Source: Codonopsis lanceolata (lineage: Eukaryota; Streptophyta; Magnoliopsida; Asterales; Campanulaceae). Taken from it: a DNA stretch of 64,000 nucleotides. The notes beneath the pieces are model-generated. The model saw nothing but the letters and a program-made list of their open reading frames with translations. It had not been told where the DNA came from and searched no databases. Positions 56,926 through 64,000 of the stretch are shown here, in pieces. Numbering within the stretch: position 1 is the stretch's first letter; each line of letters begins with the position of its first letter. The DNA is taken from assembly GCA_013146195.2 (NCBI GenBank), contig CM028379.1, forward strand, positions 110,540,168 through 110,604,167. Direction: 5' to 3'. Position numbers and translations under genes: made by a program.

Positions 56926-57900
56926 ATGGCTGAAAATGTTCAACAGTTTGGGACAAGGCAGTATGATCCGAGCAAGATTAATGAGGTAAATGTTTTTTCT
57001 ATTGATCGTAGATTAGACACTTTAACTTCTCTTTTGGAGAAATTAGTCTTAGGGCAAGTTCAGCAAGTCAAGGCGTGTGGAATATGTGCAAATGTTGGTC
57101 ATCCGACTGATATGTGTCCTACTTTACAAGAGGATCCGAATGAGCAGGTAATTGCTGTAGGAGGGTTTCAATGGCAACAACAAAGAAAATATGATCTGTA
57201 CTCCAACAATTATTATCCTCGATGGCATGATCATCAGAATCTGAGTTATGGAAGCAGAAATTCGAACTTTCCACAACAACAAATTTGGCCACCATTCCAA
57301 CCATCTCCATCATCACAGCCCTTTACTAGTTCAGGAACTCCGCTTGAGAGTTTAATCAAGAGTTTGGTTGAAACTGTTCAACAAGACAGACAGGAAACCA
57401 AGGCTAGAATAAAATCTCTTGAAAATCAAATTTCGCAGCTAGCCGTGTCCTTGAGCAAGATAGCGGTAAACCAAGGAAGATTACCTTTTGAAGTTGAAAA
57501 GAATCCTCGAGAAAATGAAGAAATTGCATAGGAGAAAAATTCAGTTGATAGTAGCAACAATGAAGAAAATGTGCAACAACATGATTCATCGAAGAAAGAA
57601 GCTGGAGAATTGGGTGCACAAAATCAGAAAATTGTCATCCTTCCACCTTTTATAGGAAAATTTGCACTGCAAAAGAAGGAAAATGATGAGAAGGTGGAAT
57701 TAGTGCCCGTAAAATGTTTGACAAATAAAGATGTACCTTTCCAAGGCAGTGAAGAGGTACAAGGAAATACTATGGCATTCTATTCCACACTGGAGGTAAC
57801 ACCCAGGTTTGATTTTGCTTCTTTTTCATTACCATTTTCAAGTGAAAAAATTCTTCCTCCATTGCCAGTTATCATTGGTAATAATTTGACCGGGTTGTAG
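56926..57900 (+). pseudogene. Gag-like zinc-knuckle protein of the pol-less element, one in-frame stop
   Basis: MAENVQQFGTRQYDP opens a frame of 325 codons with only one TAG, at 57529-57531 (EEIA*EKNSVD); the part after the stop is in the same frame and ends DNLTGL-like at 57900. Contents: CGICANVGHPTDMC (zinc knuckle, CX2CX4HX4C), an Asn/Gln/Pro-rich stretch, a coiled segment ETVQQDRQETKARIKSLENQ, then ILPPFIGKFALQKKENDEKV. The capsid domain found in the larger Athila Gag (HGMPHEDP...) is missing. A readthrough product could bind RNA; it could equally be one dead codon in a relic. Confidence 0.72.
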
Positions 57901-57940
57901 GAAGAGTAGGCATTGGGTCTAGCTACAGACGTTAAATAGC

Positions 57941-57964
57941 GGCGCTAATTGGGAGGCAACCCAA
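57941..57964 (+). other. Conserved post-pol hairpin motif (pol-less element)
   Basis: GGCGCTAATTGGGAGGCAACCCAA with a TTGGG/CCCAA stem. It is kept although pol is gone, and lies 40 bases after the ORF end, the same distance as from pol in the larger elements. Confidence 0.65.
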
Positions 57965-59739
57965 AGTTTTTTTTTATGCTTTAATTTCATGTTTTTACTA
58001 GTTTAAATTAATTTCTTTGTTGTTTTTCATTCTCTTTTTAGTTTTATTAGCAACAGCAGGTGTGTGATCTAAAAAAAGTGTTCTGGATGAGTTGCTAGTG
58101 GTAGGGCTTTTGGAGCTTAGCACATGCCCATGTAGTATTTCATGAAGAATTCCAAAACGACTCGATGCTGGCCTATTTCTAGTCATTGAGTTTGCAGCCA
58201 CCCTTACAACATCAATATAACAGAGAAGTTTTCTTCCCGCATCCTTTTTTGTACTTCCATTTATTATGTGCTACATTGGGGACAATGTATCGTTTAGGAG
58301 TGGGGGGAGGCATGGTATTTTTGTTCTGATATGATCAATGATGTTACTGGGATGTTTGTGTTTTTATGTGTATTCTCATTGTGAAACAAGAAATTTTTGA
58401 TACATGACGGGCATGTTGAAATTTTTTTTCTCTAGTTTAACAACATGTTTTGAAAAAAAAATTTCTTCAACTGTTATGTATGCATGTGTCGACTCTTAGC
58501 CTTTCTAAGTGAGTTTTTGAGCCAAATATGGAGCATTTCATACACTTTGCTCTCGGTTGTTCCTTGAGTGTTTCTCACACGCGGGTGTTAATTCTAGAAC
58601 TTGCATTTTTGTATACATTTCGAGGTCACATCAATGAGTTCGTGCACCAATATGATTAAGACATTTAGGAATCACCCACTTTTAGCTATCTTTTTTCTAT
58701 CCTGCCCATTAATATTACCCTTTAGTTAACCCTTTTGAGCCTTACCCATTTCTTTCTTTTCAACCAAATTTTAATGAACCTTTGCCTGTTTGACTCTTGT
58801 TTTGATTAACCTAATGTCAAGAATTGTAAAAGTATCATGTGAATCGTAGTCTTAATCCAGTTTGTGAGTTGGAAATTTAAATGGAGTGAACCCTGTTTGG
58901 TACAAGAATAGGAGAAAGTGGGTTTTGGATTTGCTGAGTTAAGCATTGTATTTGGTTATGCTTAAGTAGTGCATGCAAATAAAAGCTGCAGTTCATCTAG
59001 TTACTGTTAAAAAAGAAGAAGAAAAAAAGCAGCAGAACAAAAGTTGTAGCAGCAAACCAAAAGTTTGTAAAGAAAAAAAATAAGAAAAAAAAAAGAAGAA
59101 AGAAAAGGAATTAAAGTTTGTTGAAGCAGACCAAAGCAGTTCAGGAAAAAGAAGCAGGATTGAAGTCAAATCTGAATATACATTTTCAATTGTGCAGATG
59201 TGCTATGATTAAGGGTTTAAGCTTCATAAGGACACTATTCAGCAATGATTGAGCTATGAGTAATGTGTTATTACTGCATTTCTTTGACATTTTTTTATCT
59301 CACCTTATATCCTTATATCCTACCTTTTAACCCCTAGCCCCGTTACAACCCTTAAAAGACCTTTTGATTGGTGTATTGGACTCATATTCAGTGACGAAGA
59401 TTTGATCGATTTGCAAGCTTATGGTAATTTCATCCCATCGTGTTGAGTTGAATGCTTAATTATACATATCCCTGTTTAAACACTGGAGTGAATGAGTGCC
59501 TCTGTGAGAATGGTTGAGACATGTATATGTAGATGTTGAAGGGTACTTTGGAGGTATGTGGGTTAATTTAGATGAAACATTTTAAGATGCCCATCACTTT
59601 GATTGAATTTCGAGTTTCCATATGATAATGCACATTGAAATACATGCATTGGAGTAATGTCAGATTTTCATGAGTTGTCTAGATTAGGGACATTCATATC
59701 TGTATTGATTCAAGATGCTTGAGGATAAACATAGTTTAG
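57965..59739 (+). other. Non-coding 3' region of the pol-less element
   Basis: No coding signal. A purine-rich AAGAAGAAG/AGCAGCA stretch lies at 59005-59160. GGAGTGGGGGGAGGC (58297-58311) is an internal polypurine-like motif preceded by ACATTGGGGACAATGT. Confidence 0.7.
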
Positions 59740-59798
59740 GTGTGGGGGAATTTTGATAGGAGCACAATTGTGTGATATTAATAGCCGATTTTATGATT
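59740..59798 (+). mobile_element. Polypurine tract and stub of 3' LTR
   Basis: GTGTGGGGGAATTT (59740-59753) followed by TGATAGGAGCACAATTGTG (59754). LTR similarity stops at 59798, and the next base belongs to a copia integrase reading the same strand, so the LTR was lost by deletion or recombination. Confidence 0.82.
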
Positions 59799-60213
59799 GT
59801 CTAGTTGGAAAGCAAAACAGGGAACCAATGTCAAAGAAAAGTAGCTGGATAGCTTCTTGACATCTAAAGTTGGTACATACAGACTTGTGTGGTCCAATCT
59901 CACCTACTATCCACAGTGCAAAAAGGTATCTCCTTAGTTTCATCGATGATTTCAGTCGCAAAATATATGTAGATTTATTTCCTAAAAGAAAAATCAAAAA
60001 CCTTTTCCGTGTTTCAGTGTTTCAAGAAACTTGTGGAAAATGAAACTAGTTTACCAGTTTGTCGTCTGCGAACTGATTGGGGTGGAGAGTTCACTTCACA
60101 TAAATTCAAAGAGTTCTCCAATGAGAATGGAATTAAAAGGCAGCTCACTACAGCATATACACCCCAACAAAACGGGGTTGCAGAACGACGAAACAGAACA
60201 ATTGTTGAAACAT
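59799..60213 (+). pseudogene. Ty1/copia integrase fragment
   Basis: CLVGKQNREPM (end of the zinc site), then VHTDLCGPI (first catalytic Asp), FIDDFSRKIYVDLF, RLRTDWGGEFTSHKF (second Asp) and TPQQNGVAERRNRTIVE (Glu kept). One stop (TGA in WIAS*) and one frameshift near 60005. It belongs to a different copia family from the SIRE-like element. It begins and ends abruptly; no LTR of it is present. Confidence 0.85.
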
Positions 60214-60489
60214 TAAATGTTTAGAATTACTTAAACTCATTAATTAGACTTTAGGGAATTAGTAAGAACTCATAGAAACTCACCTACTGAATTAAGATCA
60301 TTCTAATAAATATATTTAAGTGAAATTAAATAGGTTGAGTTAATTATAGTCTTGCATGATTAGAACATTAGTTAATTGTTAACTAAAATCAAATTGATTA
60401 GACTTTAGCAAGTCTAAAGTTCTTCCTGCTGAAGTTAAGCAGGTAGACCTACAACTAATGTTTTGCCACTTTAAGCAAGATAAATTAAA
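60214..60489. other. AT-rich DNA, nothing recognised
   Basis: No coding, repeat or regulatory signal. It ends with TAAATTAAA (60481-60489), the left target duplication of the following MITE, so it is probably older host DNA. Confidence 0.5.
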
Positions 60490-60926
60490 GGTTTAAATCT
60501 CAATTTGGTCACCCTACTTTCGGCCAATATTCATTAAGCTCACTCTACTTTTTTTTTCTTCAATTTAATCACTCTACTTGGCTCTGAAAGTCAATAAGGT
60601 CGCTAGAGTCATTTCCATTTGTTAAGTTGGATGGAAATCTTTGAAAAGACAATAATGTCCCTTACCTTTGAAAGGTGTGTTGACAAATTCAAGTCACACA
60701 ATAAGAAATTATGTTTGAGAGGAGAATGAGACCCTCAAATCCCCCAAATTTAGTAAGGGTATTTTTTGATTTTCCTAACAAAATTAAACTTTTCATCAAA
60801 TATATGGATGGAGTGATGAACGTGCTAATTATGTGAAAGTAGAGTGATTAAATTGAAGAAAAATAAAGTATAGTGAGCTTAATGAATTTTGGTCAAAAGT
60901 AGGATGATCAAATTGAGATTTAAACC
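60490..60926. mobile_element. Mutator-type MITE, 437 bp, ~90-bp terminal inverted repeats
   Basis: Left repeat 60490-60579 starts GGTTTAAATCTCAATTTGG; right repeat 60837-60926 is its inverse with about ten mismatches. Both ends are flanked by the 9-bp direct repeat TAAATTAAA (60481-60489, 60927-60935), the target duplication size of Mutator-like elements. No ORF; non-autonomous. Confidence 0.9.
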
Positions 60927-60935
60927 TAAATTAAA

Positions 60936-61364
60936 CTTAGACTAAGGTAGACAACTTTCACAAGTCTTATTTATCCTCTTACCTAACAGTTACACTTTCA
61001 TAATAATATTTTCTTACACCTACTGTTAGCTAAAATTCAGTTTTCAATCGCTATGCTTTTCTATACTTAAATCCCTATCTATTGAAAACTGTATTCTGTT
61101 AAAACAATGCGCTTCCATCTAATTTCGAAATCAATGTTTTCAAAATTCCCTAAAACAATATTTTTGAAAACACGTGGACTTTTCCTTAGTTTAAACACTT
61201 AGCTAAAAATCAATCTATAGTTAAAAGATAAATCCATCTGCTGAAGCTAAAGTGATCAACAACTGACATCTGCTAATAATCAGTGTAAGTCACCATGTTA
61301 AAGATACTCTATCTACTTACACTCTTTTGATAAAAATGCCTAAACGATATACACACACACACAC

Positions 61365-61401
<37 letters not shown>

Positions 61402-61960
61402 CATACATATACATATATACATACATATACATATATTATTTCAAAACAATATTTTAAACAAATATTTTTGAAAAACACTTTCGGCCACTATCACGCATTT
61501 AATTTTTGGCCATCTAAATTTAAATGTTAAACTGTTCAAAAGGAGACTTTTTGTAAATTCATTAAATTGTTCAACATGTTTCCATTGCATTAAGTATTCC
61601 ACAATGTATCATATCTTTTAGCCAACCACCATCTTTAAATATATCATGCTAGAGATATCTACTATCCTTATTTTATGGAAGAAGATATCTAACCACTCTA
61701 TCAATGAATTTATGATATTATGATAGGTGATATCTTCCATATTAGAAATCCTCTTCAAGATCTCCGAGCTTTGAAAGATAAGCTTCATCATCACTTTTCA
61801 AGATCATCCCTGCTTTTTCAAACGACTATTTTCAAAGATTTCTATATAAAGCAGTTTGGAGCAAGGATTGAAAAAGATAGAGAACTGGGTACAAACATTT
61901 CACTTATCCCTTCAAGCTATTCATTCCTTGAAATGTTCCAGTTCTCATGATAGAAGATAT
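60936..61960. other. AT-rich spacer with microsatellite
   Basis: No recognised gene. Holds the microsatellite at 61347-61436. A 76-codon frame at 61720-61950 (MIGDIFHIRNPLQDL...) has no motif I know. ATCCCTTCAAGCTATTCATTCCTTGAAATGTTCCAG-like sequence (~61907-61942) recurs as an imperfect copy at 62062-62096, just before the UGT relic. Confidence 0.45.
61347..61436. repeat. (AC)n(ATAC)n(AT)n compound microsatellite
   Basis: AC units, then ACAT units, then AT, then mixed ACAT/AT. It gives rise to a meaningless His/Thr/Tyr/Ile-rich frame. Confidence 0.93.
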
Positions 61961-62096
61961 AGAAGAACAGGGATAGAAGGATTGAAGAAATCATTCATCA
62001 CATCACTCAAATGATATTCCTTCTTTGATTTGTTTCAATACAGGGTTGGACACACATCTGATTCCTTCAAGTAATTCTTCCCTTGATGTGTTCCAG

Positions 62097-62665
62097 AAGC
62101 CAAAATGGGTGGAGTGGCTCAACAAAAACTAGCTCAAGGATGCTTAGTCCTCTACATCGCATTTGGGTCTCAAGCAGAGATATCACAAAAACAGTTGCAC
62201 CAAAATAGCAAGGGGCTTGGAAAAATAAAAAATGAATTTCTTATGGGTGATAAAGAAGTGTCAGTCGGACCTTATTGATGTGCTTCAAGAGAGATTTTTG
62301 GAAGAGGGATGATAGTGAGAATGGGTTGATTAAAGGAAAATTTTAAGCAATGAGAGCGTGCAAGGGTTTCTAAGCCACTACGGGGGCTGGAACTCGTGAT
62401 GGAGAGTATTTGTGAAAAAGTACCACATACTAGGATGGCGAATGATTGCAGAGCAACACATTGATTTGATGATGGTTGTGGGGAGATTAAGGTCCAAGGG
62501 TTGAGACATGTAATGGTTAGAGAGCTAATGGAGAGAGTTTGGGAAAAATGTCAGGAAGAAATGAGGGAGGTTGGTGAGGCTGCGAGGGAGGTTATGAAAG
62601 AAGATGGGTCATCCAGGAGCTCACTTAAGCAGCTCATAAATGAGATCCATGCACCATGTGTTTGA
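62097..62665 (+). pseudogene. UDP-glycosyltransferase (UGT) pseudogene, C-terminal half
   Basis: Plant family 1 UGTs move sugar from UDP-sugar to small molecules. Pieces in order: KPKWVEWLN, LVLYIAFGSQAEIS, KIARGLEK*KMNFLWVIKK, EWVD*RKILSNESVQGFLSHYGGWNS (donor-binding box, normally ...HCGWNS), VMESICEKVP, WRMIAEQHIDLMMVV, then VQGLRHVMVRELMERVW and EAAREVMKEDGSSRSSLKQLINEIH with TGA at 62663-62665. Several stops and at least four frameshifts. The N-terminal acceptor domain is not seen upstream. TTCCAG precedes the first codon, so an intron boundary is possible. The only host-derived gene remnant I recognise here; it resembles the AFGSQAEI-type UGTs (UGT90-like), not assigned firmly. Confidence 0.85.
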
Positions 62666-63459
62666 CTGTTTTAAGTGTTAAGAACTTTAGTGCAGGTGTA
62701 GTGCTGTTTATTTTCTCCCTAGTAGGCAACGAATATCAAGTTGATGTTTCAAAGGCACCTATGCTATGAGAAATGATAAATATATTTGATGATAACATCC
62801 AATTACTAGTTTGAATGGCTTCTCCAATATTGTCAAAGAGCTACTGCAACTAAATCATGTATTAAAGTTTCAGCTTGTACATTGTTTTTGGCTTGAAAGC
62901 AGAAACTTTTTATGATGGTTCAATCAATTTCAGTTCATTTGTCGAGTCCTGACCGTTTAGCACCTTAATTATGGACAAAAGGTGCACAGAAGATCCAGGT
63001 ATTATGCTGCCTCCTTGTAAACCAAGTTGTTATGGTAGACTAACTATGTCCGTTCTGCCACTTCTCCACCACATATTCTAAGTTTGAGGATGTCATTTAG
63101 GTTCAGATTAGAATTATACAAGCAAATCACGTGTTGTTAGAAGCGATCCACATTTCTACAGCCACGAGATTCCCCATTAAGTTTCACCTATGCACTAATG
63201 TAAATTTCACCAATCCTTTTGATTTCACCTTAATGCTATAGTATACAAAGCTTCAGTCAATCGCCTTTTCACATTTGAAGTTTTCAGACGGAACAATAAG
63301 TATACGTATATATTATGAGATGGAAATTACAAAGATCCTCCTAACCGAAAACAGGTTGACAAAATCAAACTATAATGAGGACATCCTAAAAGAAAAAAGT
63401 GTCACTAACATCATATTTTCATCACACATCTTGTAAGGAAAAGAGAAAATTAAGAACAC
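62666..63459. other. AT-rich DNA, nothing recognised
   Basis: Downstream flank of the UGT relic up to a retroelement Gag fragment. No open frame with a motif, no repeats of note. Confidence 0.5.
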
Positions 63460-63952
63460 CTAACCATTTGTTTGCACCAGTTGGAACTGAATAGACTCTT
63501 CCCTTGCTTGCAAAGTGGTAGTGCAATCCACCACTTTTAACAAGGAGTATAACTGCTTGCCCAGCTGTGTGAGAGTAGGCTCCTTATCTAGAATCACATT
63601 TATTACACCCCGAGCTCGGGGTGCATCTCTTCGAGGGGCATTTCCCCTGTTGTTTCCATCTTTCTTGAACTGGTCCAACCTACCCTCGTTGACCAACTTC
63701 TGAATGGCCTTATTCAACGGCCAACATTCCTCTGTGGTGTGCCCATAGTCATCATGATATGCACACCTACTTGCTCGGTCCCTGGTGTCAGCAGTCTCGA
63801 CACTCATGTGCGGTGCCCAGGGAAGTTCATCCTGAATTTCATACATAATGTCTTCCCATAATGTGTTGAGCAGGGTGAGGTCGCTTTCCTGAAGAAATTC
63901 TTTGGGGCGGTCATACCGCGACTTGCTCCTATTGCAACCACTCCTTGCGCCC
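63460..63952 (-). pseudogene. Ty3/gypsy Gag fragment (Tat-like type)
   Basis: The frame from ~63952 to the stop at 63460 reads SRYDRPKEFLQESDLTLLNTLWEDIMYEIQDE in its upstream part and then CAYHDDYGHTTEECWPLNKAIQKLVNEGRLDQF, the atypical CxxHxxxxxHxxxxC knuckle of Tat-like Gag. A Met at 63846 is not the native start because homologous sequence lies upstream of it. A TAG lies upstream at ~63952, and protease/RT do not follow downstream, so it is a broken fragment whose other end may lie beyond the window. Confidence 0.72.
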
Positions 63953-64000
63953 TAGCTGCTGCTTTTTCCAGTATTGCCATTTCCCCCGCCTCGGTACTCA

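Larger units (their letters stand above)
55443..59798 (+). mobile_element. Athila-like element without pol, 3' LTR truncated
   Basis: 5' LTR 55443-56858, tRNA-Asp primer site 56864-56881, one Gag-like ORF to 57900, post-pol hairpin motif at 57941-57964, 1.8 kb of non-coding DNA, purine tract 59740-59753, and 45 bases of 3' LTR (59754-59798) matching the start of the 5' LTR. The whole protease-RT-integrase region is missing between the Gag-like ORF and the hairpin motif. Non-autonomous at best. Confidence 0.85.

Noticed and set aside
61327..61530. Frame with His/Thr/Tyr/Ile repeats
   Set aside because: Translation of a CA/TA microsatellite.

Overview
The window is repeat-rich nuclear DNA of a flowering plant, most likely a eudicot. 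Almost all of it is nested LTR retrotransposons: Ty3/gypsy elements of Athila type (tRNA-Asp primer site), Tekay/Del type and Tat type with antisense genes, plus a Ty1/copia element with a third, env-like gene. There is also a 5'-truncated LINE, a Mutator-type MITE and one decayed host gene, a UDP-glycosyltransferase. I found no intact host gene, rRNA, tRNA or CRISPR. The composition suggests heterochromatin.

Layout. 1-1165 (-): LINE ORF2 running off the left edge, sitting in the intron of an antisense gene of a Tat-type element. 1166-5409: 3' half of that Tat-type element with a 1.24-kb LTR, followed by a primer-site-like sequence and ~190-bp tandem repeats to ~5960. 5975-27110 (+): SIRE/Maximus-like copia element lacking its 5' end (Gag, protease, integrase, RT-RNase H, spliced env-like gene, 3' LTR). 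It is split inside integrase by a complete 12.9-kb Athila-type element (7368-20256, minus strand) flanked by the 5-bp duplication ATGAC. 27111-28115: unassigned DNA with a microsatellite and an inverted-repeat element. 28116-38930 (+): a second Athila-type copy in opposite orientation, cut by a 100-N assembly gap (38931-39030). 39031-48879 (-): decayed Tekay-type chromovirus with ~2.9-kb LTRs. 48880-49023: scrap of a SIRE-like LTR. 49024-55442: inverted second Tat-type element carrying, antisense to itself, a multi-exon plant-mobile-domain gene and a DUF7745-like gene. 55443-59798 (+): Athila-like element that kept a zinc-knuckle Gag fragment but lost pol. 59799-60213: copia integrase fragment. 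60490-60926: Mutator-type MITE with 9-bp target duplication. 62097-62665 (+): UGT pseudogene. 63460-64000 (-): Gag fragment of another Ty3/gypsy element.

How it fits together. The coding parts are mostly broken by stops and small frameshifts, so the window cannot be described as a working pathway. The most distinctive signals are regulatory. Both Athila copies carry an array of an 18-bp inverted repeat (ACCTTGCG-NN-CGCAAGGT) in each LTR and again in front of their third ORF. The Tekay and Tat LTRs carry different GC-rich palindromes at the same place, upstream of the TATA box, and a Tat-like palindrome plus TATA box also precedes the DUF7745-like gene. The env-like gene of the copia element has its own TATA-like box and an intron directly after the start codon.
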